64,000 bases of DNA from Phanerochaete sordida. Taxonomy: Eukaryota; Basidiomycota; Agaricomycetes; Polyporales; Phanerochaetaceae. The DNA lies in assembly GCA_019973155.2 (NCBI GenBank), contig BPQB01000046.1:62001-126000 (forward strand). Direction: 5' to 3'. Shown piece by piece: positions 31,001 through 41,434 of the stretch; positions within the stretch are counted from its first letter, which is position 1, and the number at the start of each line of letters is the position of its first letter. The translations under genes and the position numbers were made by a program. A model generated the notes under the pieces. That model ran no database searches and had not been told where the DNA came from. It worked only from the letters and a program-made list of their open reading frames with translations.

Positions 31001-33950
31001 GTACACCCTCCGCACTCGTATCTGGGCGTCGTTGCGCTCTCAGACGCTGTACCGTACCGTCTCCGGCATGATGAACTACTCGAAGGCCATCAAGCTGCTC
31101 TACCGTGTCGAGAACCCGCAGATCGTCCAGCGCTTCGCCGGCAACACCGACCGTCTTGAGCGCGAGCTCGAGCGTATGGCACGTCGCAAGTTCAAGTTCA
31201 CGGTCTCCATGCAGCGATACGCCAAGTTCAACAAGGAGGAGCACGAGAACGCGGAGTTCCTTCTGCGCGCATACCCCGACCTGCAGATCGCCTACCTGGA
31301 CGAGGAGCCCGGCTCTCGCGCCGGCGAAGCCCGCTTGTTCTCTATCCTCATCGACGGCCACTCCGAGATCGACCCCGACACTGGCAAGCGGAAGCCGAAG
31401 TTCAAGGTCGAGCTTCCCGGCAACCCCATTCTCGGCGACGGCAAGTCCGACAACCAGAACCACGCCATCATCTTCTACCGTGGCGAGTACCTGCAGCTCA
31501 TCGACGCCAACCAGGACAACTACCTCGAGGAGTGTCTCAAGATCCGGAACATCCTTGGCGAGTTCGAGGAGTACAACCTCTCGAGCCAGAGCCCGTACGC
31601 TCAGTGGGGCCACAAGGAGTTCAAGAAGTCCCCGGTCGCGATCGTCGGTACTCGCGAGTACATTTTCTCAGAGAACATTGGTGTGCTTGGTGACATCGCC
31701 GCCGGAAAGGAGCAGACGTTCGGTACCATGACTCCTCGCTGCCTGGCCTGGATCGGAGGCAAGCTGCACTACGGTCACCCCGATTTCCTGAACGCTACCT
31801 TCATGACGACTCGTGGCGGTGTCTCGAAGGCGCAGAAGGGTCTCCACCTGAACGAGGATATCTTCGCCGGTATGACTGCCATGAGCCGCGGCGGACGCAT
31901 CAAGCACTCCGAGTACTACCAGTGCGGCAAAGGTCGTGATCTTGGTTTCGGCACCATTCTTGGTTTCCAGACGAAGCTTGGCATCGGTATGGGTGAGCAG
32001 ATGCTCAGTCGCGAGTACTACTACCTCGGCACCCAACTTCCCATGGATCGCTTCCTCTCGTTCTACTACGGTCACCCCGGATTCCACATCAACAACATCT
32101 TGGTTATCTACTCCATTCAGGTCTTCATGTTGACGCGTACGTGTCCTTATGCTCGTTTTTTTTCGATTCTTCCTCACTCACGACTCCTCGCAGTGGTGTA
32201 TATTGGAACTCTCAACAAGCAGCTGGCTATCTGCAAGGTTGATGCACATGGGAATGTGCAGCCTGGCCAACCTGGCTGCTACAACCTCCTCCCCGTGTTC
32301 GACTGGATCAAGCGGTGTATCATGTCCATTTTCTTGGTGTTCTTCATCGCCTTCTTGCCATTGTTCTTGCAAGGTATGTCTTATCTCCGCAGCTTGGCAC
32401 ACTCTCCACTCACGTACGTCTGCAGAGCTTCTGGAACGCGGAACTGGAAAGGCTCTCATTCGTCTCGGCAAACACTTCTTGTCGTTGTCTCCAATCTTCG
32501 AAGTATTCTCCACACAAATCTACTCCCAGTCCATCCTCAGTAACTTGACGTTCGGTGGCGCGCGGTACATCGCTACTGGACGTGGTTTCGCGACAACCCG
32601 CTTGTCCTTCACCATCCTCTACTCGCGCTTCGCCGGCCCCAGCATCTACATGGGAATGCGGAACGTCTTGATGTTGCTCTACGCGACCATGGCCCTCTGG
32701 ACACCCTACCTGATCTACTTCTGGTTCTCCGTCATGTCGCTCTGCATCGCGCCCTTCGTCTTCAACCCTCACCAGTTCAACTTCGCGGACTTCATCATCG
32801 ACTATCGGGAGTTCCTGCGCTGGATGTCGCGTGGTAACTCGCGGCACAAGGCGAGTTCGTGGTACGGCTACTGCCGTCTCTCGCGTACGATGATCACGGG
32901 TTACAAGAAGAAGAAACTCGGTCACCCCTCTGAGAAGCTCTCCGGCGACGTCCCTCGTGCGTCATGGCGCACAGTCCTCTTCTCCGAGGTCGTCTGGCCG
33001 ATCTGCCAGTCGATCATCTTCGTCGTCGCGTACATGTTCGTCAAGTCTTTCCCAGACCAGAACGGCAGGCAGAACCCCAGCCCGCTCATCCGTATCGCCG
33101 TTATTGCCATTGGCCCCGTCGTCTGGAACGCGACAGTGCTCCTCGCGCTGTTCTTCCTCTCCCTCTTCCTCGGACCGATCTTCGGCTCGGTCAAGAAGTT
33201 CCCGTCCATCATTGCTGCTCTGGCTCACTTCCTTTCCTTGGTTGGCCTGGTCGCCTTCTTCGAATTCTTCGTAAGTATTTTTGTTTCGTCCTCTTCCCGC
33301 TGTACTTATAGATGTTCTTCAGTGGTTCCTCGAGCTCTGGGACGCTTCGCACGCTGTCCTGGGTATCATTTCCATCATCGCCATCCAGCGTGCCATCCAG
33401 AAGATCCTCATCTCCGTCTTCCTCTCTCGTGAGTTCAAGCACGACGAGACGAACTTGGCGTGGTGGTCTGGAAAGTGGTATGGCCGCGGCCTCGGCTCGT
33501 CGGCGCTGTCGCAGCCTGCTCGTGAATATGTCGTCAAGATCGTGGAGATGTCCCTCTGGAGTTCCGACTTCCTGCTGGGCCACATCCTTCTGATCATTAT
33601 GACGCCGCCTATCTTCATTCCTTTCGTTGACAGGCTACACTCGACCATGCTCTGTAAGCGAGACCCTTCATTCTCTTGCGGAACAATTCTAACCTGTCGT
33701 CAGACTGGCTGCGTCCCTCGAAGCAGATCCGGCCACCACTATTCTCCACCAAGCAGAAGCGCCAGCGTAGATGGATCGTGTTCAAGTACACCTTCGTCTA
33801 CCTCATCGTCGTCGCTCTGCTGGCTGCTCTTATCGTTTTGCGTACGTTCCTTCGTTTTCCCCAGCACCGCGTCTAGTCTAACCTTCTTCCGCAGCCGCTC
33901 TATTCCGTGACAGGATCACTTTCAACTGCACAGTTTGCCAGAACATTTAA
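28063..33950 (+). CDS. FKS1: 1,3-beta-glucan synthase catalytic subunit
   Basis: Ten exons (28063..28261, 28445..28689, 28742..29353, 29411..30406, 30459..32136, 32194..32373, 32426..33270, 33323..33653, 33704..33841, 33895..33950) encode 1759 aa, the normal size of fungal FKS proteins (GT48 family). An N-terminal Tyr/Gln/Ser-rich cytosolic region precedes the FKS1 domain ([39 protein letters not shown]). A first set of membrane spans follows, then the large cytosolic GT48 catalytic domain ([56 protein letters not shown]), then a second set of spans. The enzyme extends cell-wall beta-1,3-glucan from UDP-glucose at the plasma membrane with Rho1 as regulator, and is the echinocandin target. The hot-spot 1 region begins [14 protein letters not shown]. 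The open antisense ORF across it is a codon-bias shadow. Confidence 0.96.
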
Positions 33951-34141
33951 TGATGACCTTTTCTCTGCTTCCGTGGAACACGACACCCTGCAATTTACGT
34001 CCGCATCGCTTTCAGTAGCATACTCACCGGCCGTGTCCGCACATTGTATATCCATCTACTGGCAGGTTACATCACGGATATTTTCTGTAATACCACACAT
34101 CATCTTAGATCTATCTCGTATATTGGTTCAACTGGTGCTGG

Positions 34142-35104
34142 TTACAGGAAGAAGATCTCTTGGAAAGTCGGGATTGCAGGCTGACGATGCGTGAGCATCC
34201 AGGTAAGCTGAGAGCGCGTCTGGGAACTCACCAACTCGGGGCTCGCGGGGACAGCTGAAGATGCGTTGTTCGTGTTCATGGTCTTGTTGCCGAGAATGGC
34301 GTCGGCATCCCTCTCCTCCTTGATCTCTTTCAACTCCTTGACTTCTCCGAGCTTCGTCTCGAGCGTCTTCTGCAAAGAGCGACGCTGACACAGGCGATCT
34401 GTCAGTTTGGGACCAACCATTTCGCACTTGTTTGTCATACCTTCAAGTCTTTCGTCTGTTTCCTCATAGCCTTGATGATGCTCTTGTTCTCCTTGTTGCG
34501 CAGGGACACCTCCTTCACCTTGATGTCCTCTTCGCGCCTCTTGTAGAGCGAGACCTCCTCGGTGAGGCCGGCGATGATCTTCTGCAGCTGCTGGATAGTT
34601 GCAGACGCGGAGCCCTCAGCGAAGGTGTGCATCGCCTGGCGGAGCTCGATGTTCTCCTTCTCGAGCGCGTTGCACCGCTCGAAGGCCGCCATCGCCATCT
34701 CCTGCATCTCCTGCACGTTCTGCGCGAGCGACTTCCACGCCTCGCCCTCCTCGCGCGCCTTGCGCAGGTCGCCTTCGAGCGTGAGGTGCGCAGCCTTCAG
34801 CTGCGTGTGTTCGTGAACGAGCTCTGCGTCCGCCTGGAGCAGATCTCCGTGTCAGCATGGGCACATCACGGAACGTGGGCACGACACTCACCCCGCCGAG
34901 AGTGCTGACATACTGCGTGAGCAAACGCGCTTGCTTCGCGGCGGCCTGTGCGGTCGTCGTGAGTGCCTCGACCTGCACCTGGATCTGTATCGCCGTCTTG
35001 AGAGCGTCAGACTGGTTCGCGGGCACGGTTCGACCACTGGCAGTGCTGCTTTCGCCGCTCGAGGGCGTCGGCGTGAGTGGTGCGGAAACTGACTCCCGCA
35101 TCAT
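34142..35104 (-). CDS. Coiled-coil protein of unknown function
   Basis: Four exons (34892..35104, 34441..34833, 34232..34384, 34142..34180) encode 265 aa. After a Ser/Thr/Pro-rich start (MMRESVSAPLTPTPSSGESS) nearly the whole protein shows heptad-like helices rich in Glu, Lys, Gln and Leu, for example QLKAAHLTLEGDLRKAREEG, MAAFERCNALEKENIELRQA and QQLQKIIAGLTEEVSLYKRR. No catalytic motif is visible. Such proteins often act in the cytoskeleton, centrosome or vesicle tethering, but I cannot choose among these. The last intron (34181..34231) is 51 nt, so reading through it keeps the frame; the splice call rests on GTGAGT and a good acceptor. The gene is convergent with FKS1, with 191 bp between stops. 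Confidence 0.72.
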
Positions 35105-35763
35105 CGCGGCGTGTGCTGCTGTGTGCCTTCTTCGCGAGCTGGGGACGAGCAGAGGTCCGTCATCCCCCGCCGCGGCGCACCTGGGGGCACTACGTCCTGG
35201 AGGCTGACGGTCAGCTCAGACCGCGAGAGTCAGCCTCGATCGTGAGGAAACCTGGGGGCGGGCCCTGTGGCTTGTTGTTTTGAAGCAGTTCAAAACCAAA
35301 CATACGTGCTCACGCAATTGTATAGATTCCTATAGAAACGTGCGAGGCATATCAGAGCGGGGGCCGGAGAAGTGATGAACTTGCAGGGACTAATGGGCGC
35401 ATCAAGGCACGTCCGCGCGAAGGAAGTCCAGTTCAGTGGTCTCGCCTCTGCGCACAATCAGGGCGATGGCTTTCGTCGCTGCGATTGGCTCTCTCGAGAT
35501 CACCGCGGATGGCGACGCCCAATGTTGTGGTTCTTTTGTGGACGACTTGTGTGTCCAGGTGCACCGACATCACGAGAAGGCAAGCCCTGGCTGGCGGTAA
35601 CTCCGCCGACGACAACCCATCGCTTTTGTTTTGCACTGTGTGTTCTGTATCGTGGTGGACGCATGTTTACGGAACGACAACGGAGCGGTGGCGCGGATTA
35701 GAGTACACGGCGGCACATGATATACCGACAGAGAGTCGCGGCCGGGGCGAACCGGCACGACGC
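35105..35763. other. Intergenic between coiled-coil gene and TPR gene
   Basis: 659 bp containing the promoter of the coiled-coil gene and the 3' flank of the TPR gene. Several short ORFs on both strands lack codon or family support. Confidence 0.4.
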
Positions 35764-37359
35764 CTACTTTTTCTGCTCGCCCTGGACCGCCGTCCTCACC
35801 CTGACATAGTTGTCCCACAGAACCCTCCACTCCGCCTCGAGAATGCCCTCGCCAGCTTTGCCAATGCCCATCGGACCATCAGCATTGACACCAACCCAGC
35901 CGAGTGCCCGCTCGTAGCACTCTAGCGCCTTCTCCTGCGACCCAGGTGCGTCGGAAGACTCGGAGAGCACACCCATGAGTGACCATGCTTCTGCCGCCGT
36001 GCGGCGTGAGTCCCGCAGGAGACTCCGTGCTGGCTTCCGCATGGAAGCCGACTTCGTGTAGGCGGAGATCAGTGCGGTCTCCGATGACGGAGGGTGGGGA
36101 ATCTTCGAGCTGGGAGCATCGGGGTGAATAGGTGGCAGGCCGGTCAGCGTCAGGGCGACGCGTTCTGCAGACTCCGCAGCGCGGGTGAGGTATTCCATCG
36201 AAGCGACTGGCTTCTTGCGGAGCGCATAGAGCACTTCCGCGAGGTGTATTGAGAGCAGTGAGGATCGGTGCAAAACGTACAGCGCGTGCAGCGCCTGAGG
36301 TGGTGATGCCGCCTCCAGGGACTCAGGCTGTGGGATTGCGCGGAGAAGCTGCAGCGACTTTTCTTCGATGGCCTGCGCTTGACGCAGCTGGCCAGACGTT
36401 GCGTGGAAGGCGGAAAGGGAAACAAGAAGGGAAAGGAAGGTACGCTGCGCCAAGGGCTCGGACGGCGGCGTGTCGGGAATGACGGGGGTACTAGCTACCT
36501 CCGCCGACGACTGCTTGCCCTGCAGGAGGTCGAGCGTACGGGCCCACCAAGCTAGGGCGTCTTCCTTCTCGCCGAGTCTCTGGTTGAGATCGCCGAGTTT
36601 GAGAGCGACCCGAGCTGCAGAGATGTCTCGTGCAGACAACGTAGCCCACAGCCTCTCGTATTCCGACCGGGCCTCGAACAGCGAGTCTCGGGTGCCCATT
36701 CGTTCCATGATGTCTGCGTGCCGCGCGAGGAGATCGCCCATAGTCTGTGGTCGCAGGTCGTTTGACGCCATGTGCTTCTCCGCTGCCTGCATGGCGGCTG
36801 CAAGAAATTGTTGAGCGTATTCGAGTCTTGCTTCTATGACGTTGAGGCCGCCAGCACCAGAACCGCCGCGTCCGCTGAACGCGTTGGATCCGATGACGCT
36901 GCCAGTTGAGCCTGTGCCCCAATTATGCGCCATCCAGGCAGCACGAAGGGTGTGTCGACCAATGAAGCCCAACGCCGGATCCGTCCCACCATCCTCTCCT
37001 CCTGTCCACTTCTCTGCCTCCAGGTCCCATTGCCATCTCCGGACCTCCTCGTCGCGTTCTGGAGCGAGCTCTACGTGTTCGACCCACTGGTGAGTGACCT
37101 CATATCCGGTACATAACGTGATCGTCAGAACGACGAAGCCTACGCCGCAATATTTGAAGAAACGACCAAACTGGCCGAACGTGCTGACGGCGTCCTGGAT
37201 GAAGCGCTCCTGGATCGCCGGCGGGTTGGCTGGGTTGGGCGGGATCTGGGCAGGCTGCCTGCTAGAGTTGGACTGAGGCCTGTGCCATGACCGCTGAGTG
37301 TCGCGAGCAGCGCGCCGGGGCAGAGCAAGAGCTGCCCGTCGGACGCTTTGGGGGAGCAT
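35764..37359 (-). CDS. Mitochondrial inner-membrane TPR protein (Mgr3-like)
   Basis: A single uninterrupted reading frame encodes 531 aa from the ATG at 37359. The N-terminus (MLPQSVRRAALALPRRAARD) is a strong presequence, followed by a Pro-rich linker and one membrane span (FFKYCGVGFVVLTITLCTGY) near residue 80. The rest is helical with TPR-like repeats, for example ISAARVALKLGDLNQRLGEK, EDALAWWARTLDLLQGK and GSQEKALECYERALGWVGV. The layout matches yeast Mgr3, an adaptor of the i-AAA protease Yme1, whose gene lies 7 kb away in this window. The Mgr3 identity is inference from architecture. The frame stays open upstream (ATG at 37446), but that extension is less like a targeting signal. The absence of introns is unusual here. 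Confidence 0.68.
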   Translation of the reverse strand: MLPQSVRRAALALPRRAARDTQRSWHRPQSNSSRQPAQIPPNPANPPAIQERFIQDAVSTFGQFGRFFKYCGVGFVVLTITLCTGYEVTHQWVEHVELAPERDEEVRRWQWDLEAEKWTGGEDGGTDPALGFIGRHTLRAAWMAHNWGTGSTGSVIGSNAFSGRGGSGAGGLNVIEARLEYAQQFLAAAMQAAEKHMASNDLRPQTMGDLLARHADIMERMGTRDSLFEARSEYERLWATLSARDISAARVALKLGDLNQRLGEKEDALAWWARTLDLLQGKQSSAEVASTPVIPDTPPSEPLAQRTFLSLLVSLSAFHATSGQLRQAQAIEEKSLQLLRAIPQPESLEAASPPQALHALYVLHRSSLLSIHLAEVLYALRKKPVASMEYLTRAAESAERVALTLTGLPPIHPDAPSSKIPHPPSSETALISAYTKSASMRKPARSLLRDSRRTAAEAWSLMGVLSESSDAPGSQEKALECYERALGWVGVNADGPMGIGKAGEGILEAEWRVLWDNYVRVRTAVQGEQKK

Positions 37360-37545
37360 TTGGTCGGGACCAAGGAGGCAATGACGGCCGCGCGCACACA
37401 GACGCCCAAGACGCCCCCCACGTGGTGCTCGAGTCCTAATTAGCATTTCGCGCGCTCCGCGTTCGCCTTCGGTCCCTCTCTCCCTCTCCCCGCTTACCCG
37501 CCCAGTCTCTAGCTCCTGCGTCTCCTTTTGCCCCCGTAACTCACG
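37360..37545. promoter_or_regulatory. Divergent promoter between TPR gene and RAD3
   Basis: The two start codons are 186 bp apart on opposite strands, so both promoters must fit here. The part near RAD3 is pyrimidine-rich on the plus strand. Confidence 0.55.
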
Positions 37546-40500
37546 ATGAAGTTCTACATTGATGACTTGCCTGTATGCCTGCTTGCTCTCTGAGCTCAAA
37601 CCCGCGCTCATTCGAGTTACACAGGTAATTTTCCCTTATGACCGGATATACCCAGGTACGCGTGCACAACCACGGTATGCCGCCTGCGACTCAAGCCAGA
37701 GACCTGTTTAGAACAATACACATATATGTGCGACTTGAAGCGAACCCTTGACGCAGGCGTACGTGCAGTCGCGACTCCCCGTTATAGTCGGAAATCTCAC
37801 CGTAGACTCGTAGGGCCACTGTGTGCTTGAGATGCCGTCCGGGACAGGCAAGACCGTGTCGTTGCTGTCGCTAATTGTATCATACCAACAAGTGTGTTCA
37901 GCTCTTCTTGCGCACAAGAACTTCCCTGACGGACGCGCACCAGTTCTACCCTACCCGGCGAAAGCTCATCTATTGTTCGCGAACGGTGCCGGAGATTGAG
38001 AAGGCCCTGGCAGAGTTGAAGCGCCTCATGGAGTATCGGCTATCTGTCGCGGAGACAGAAGAGCAGCAGGCGAAGGAGCGGGGGTTCTACGGCCTGGGTC
38101 TGACCAGCCGCAAGAACTTGTGTATCCATCCAGAAGTACGTCTCATGCCTAGGCCGCTGAAGATCGAGGTTCGTGAATGGTGCTTACTTCCAACGGCAGG
38201 TGTCGAAGGAGAAGAAGGGCAAGGTCGTCGATGCACGATGTCGAGACCTCACGAACAGCGCCGTCTGCCAGAAGGGCCGAGAGAACCCCGGCTCCGTCGA
38301 CCTGTGCGATTGGCACGAGGTTCGCTTCCACCTATACTGTATCACTGACGGTCTAACGCAGCATAGAACCTTGGAAAACTCGAGCCCGGTAACCTTATCC
38401 CCCCTGGGATATGGACGCTGGCGGATGTCCTCCAATACGGCCGGGACAATGTCATCTGCCCATATTTCCTCGTGCGACGAATGGTGAGGCGGCTGTTAGC
38501 GGCGTACTCTATGAAACTCACCGGAGCTATCCTGGAAGATGCCCTTCGTCGATGTGGTCATCTATTCATTCCACTACCTTCTTGACCCCAAGGTCGCAGA
38601 ACAAGTGTCAAAAGAGATGTCGAAGGACGCAATTGTCGTCTTCGACGAAGCGCACAACATCGGTTAGTAGCGCTGGGCGAAGTGGCACAACGGCTGTGAA
38701 CCTTATGCTCTCAGATAACGTGTGCATCGAATCGCTTAGCATTGATCTTACACGGCCAATGCTCGACTCGGCAGCAAGGAGCGTCACGCGGCTTGGGGAC
38801 AAGATCGAGGAGTAAGCTCACTCCAGCATAAGCTAAATCACATTCCGACCTGCTGACCACCCCGCAGAATCAAGCGCACCGATGCATCAAAGCTTCAGGA
38901 CGAATATGCAAAACTCGTGGAAGGGTTGCAGGACGCTGCTACCGATGAGGACTCGTTCGTAGCGAATCCTGGTAGCTTCTCTGCGCGCTCCTTCCCACCA
39001 CTGTCCCTGACGTGTACCGCTGCTCATAGTGCTTCCCGAAGATCTCCTGAAAGAGGCTATCCCTGGGAACATCCGCAAAGCTGAGCATTTCGTGGCGTTC
39101 CTCAAGCGCTTTGTGGAATACCTCAAGGTTCGTCAGCATGCCCTCATGTCAATGGCTCTAGCTTTGCTAACGCTTTTGATGTTAGGTTTGTTTCACAATC
39201 TCCACGCTGAAATTAGTCCTGATGAGCAAACCGGCATTCAGACACGTATGCGTGTTTTGCACGTTGTGGCCGAGACACCGCTTTCCTTCCTTCAACACTT
39301 GAAGGATATTACGTATATCGAGCGCAGGCCCTTACGGTACGTCCGTAAGGCCGCCCCTTGGGCATCTCACTAACCCTGTGTGTCAGGTTCTGCGCGGAGC
39401 GCCTACAGTCGCTCGTTCGCACCCTGGAGTTAAGCCGCATTGACGAGTTCTCCGCGTTGCAGAAGGTCGCAAGCTTTGCCACCCTTGTCGCTACGTATGA
39501 AAAGGGTGCGCGCTCTCTCATGCGAAGTTGGCCCGTTGTTTCATTGCTCCGCTCTCACAGGCTTCCTCCTCATTCTCGAGCCATTTGAAACGGACAATGC
39601 GACCGTGCCGAATCCCATGTTCCATTTCACGTAAGTCCACTACGGTGACTCTTCACATCTGCCGATGCTTATCCACGTTACCAGATGTCTGGACCCGTCC
39701 ATAGCTATCAAACCAGTCTTCGAACGGTTTAGCAGCGTAGTCATCACGTCCGGGACGATTTCGCCGCTGGACATGTATCCGAAGATGCTTCAGTTCACTC
39801 CCGTGATCCAGGAATCATATCCAATGACCCTGACACGCAACTCTTTTTTGCCCCTGGTGAGTACGTTTGACGTGCTCGCGAAGGCATGCTGACGACCGCT
39901 TACAGGTCATAACTCGAGGCAGCGACCAGGTGGCTATCAGCTCGCGGTTCGAGGTCAGGAACGACCCAGCGGTTGTACGTAACTTCGGCAGCATCCTCAT
40001 CGAGTATAGCAAAATCGTACCGGATGGAATCGTGGCGTTCTTCCCTAGCTACCTCTACATGGAGAGCATAGTCGCCGCATGGAATGATATGGTGAGCTCC
40101 CGATCACGCATCCCGACGCCGCTCGGCAATTTACCGCTCCCGTTTGTCAGGGCATCCTAAATGAGGTCTGGAAGTACAAGCTCATCTTCGTCGAGACGCC
40201 GGATGCCAACGAGACTAGCATCGCGCTCGAAAACTACCGCAGGGTGCGCATGGGCACCCTTTCCTAGCTTCCATTGTTCCCAGACAATGCTGACTCCTTG
40301 ACCAGGCATGCGATAACGGCCGCGGCGCGGTCCTTCTGTCCGTGGCACGAGGCAAGGTATCAGAAGGTATCGATTTTGATCACAACTACGGCCGCGCTGT
40401 CATCATGTTTGGGTCAGTCAGGCTAGGAGCTCCGGAAATCACTGCGCCGCAACTGATGCCATTGGTCACGCTGCAGCGTCCCGTACCAGTACACCGAGAG

Positions 40501-41027
40501 TCGCATCCTCAAGGCACGCCTAGAATACCTGCGCGACACGTATCGCATCCGCGAGTCAGAGTTCCTCGGCTTCGACGCCATGCGCAACGCTGCGCAGTGC
40601 GTGGGGCGTGTGCTGCGTGGTAAGACAGACTGGGGTCTGATGGTCTTCGCAGACAAAGTGCGTGTGGCTCGGTTGTCTCGCAGCTCGAGCTAACCTGCCG
40701 CCGCAGCGGTTTGCACGTGCGGACAAGCGAGCGAAGCTCCCGCGCTGGATCAACCAGTACATCACCGAGACGGCGTCGAACCTGTCGACGGACATGGCCA
40801 TCACGCTCTCGAAGCTGTTCATGCGCACCATCTCGCAGAACCCGAACGAAAATCAGACCGGGATCTCGCTTTGGACGCTCGAGAACGTGCAGCAGCACCA
40901 GGCGAAGCAGAAGGAGTTGGAATTAGAGACCGAGAAGCAACAACGAGAAGCAGTACAGGATGACGACGAGTACGGGGACGGTGGATTTGACGATAACACG
41001 CTGGCAGCAATAAACTTGGACGTATAG
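37546..41027 (+). CDS. RAD3: TFIIH DNA helicase Rad3/XPD
   Basis: Twenty exons (37546..37572, 37625..37655, 37712..37758, 37814..37891, 37944..38135, 38200..38319, 38367..38483, 38539..38662, 38715..38811, 38868..38971, 39030..39127, 39242..39336, 39387..39505, 39561..39630, 39685..39856, 39906..40091, 40151..40243, 40306..40412, 40477..40657, 40707..41027) encode 792 aa. Walker A is MPSGTGKT and the DEAH box VVFDEAHNI. The four iron-sulfur cluster cysteines are in [25 protein letters not shown] and NVICPYFL. Other family blocks are [69 protein letters not shown] and [20 protein letters not shown]. This 5'-3' helicase opens DNA in nucleotide-excision repair and is part of TFIIH. The C-terminal tail is Gln/Glu-rich. 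Confidence 0.96.
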
Positions 41028-41055
41028 GGGAGTACAGGCTACGCCGTCCCCTTGC

Positions 41056-41434
41056 TCACTGAGCAGACCCGCCCGCAGCGGCGTTCCTTGCGTCCTCGTC
41101 GGTGCACTTGTCGCATTTCCCGTCCAGCTGAAAAGAAGAATGAGTACAGACGTGCAAGAACAATAGAACTTGGCTCCGCACGTCTTTATACAGACGTTCC
41201 GGTTGCCTGCAAGGAATGTTGTCAGCGCCACAGCACGGGCAGAACAGAGGGCGCGACGTACGTCCAGTAGCGGCGACAGCCACATTGACCGTTGGGTAAG
41301 TTGTTCGAGCAGGGCTGTGGGTGGAGGCGGCTGTTGAAGCAGTCGGCTTTGTGGCAGTCGACCTTGGATTCGCCGACGAAGATGACGTCCTTGCACCTGT
41401 CGAACTGGTGGAATCTGAGTTGCCGGTGACACAT
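41056..41434 (-). CDS. Small Cys-rich fungal protein, probable zinc-binding
   Basis: Three exons (41262..41434, 41170..41206, 41056..41127) give 93 aa. Cysteines are arranged as FDRCKD, KVDCHKADCFNS, PQPCSNN, GQCGCRRYW and LDGKCDKCTDED, consistent with one or two metal sites. The junction CGCRRYWTQPERLYKDVRSQ matches a recurring pattern (C.CxRYxxQPER) in small uncharacterised ascomycete and basidiomycete proteins. The second intron (41128..41169) is only 42 nt; reading through it also keeps frame, so the final 50 residues have an alternative. The start is uncertain: ATG at 41434 directly follows an acceptor-like CACAG, and a 5' exon upstream to about 41560 is possible. Its stop lies 28 bp from the RAD3 stop. 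Confidence 0.6.
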
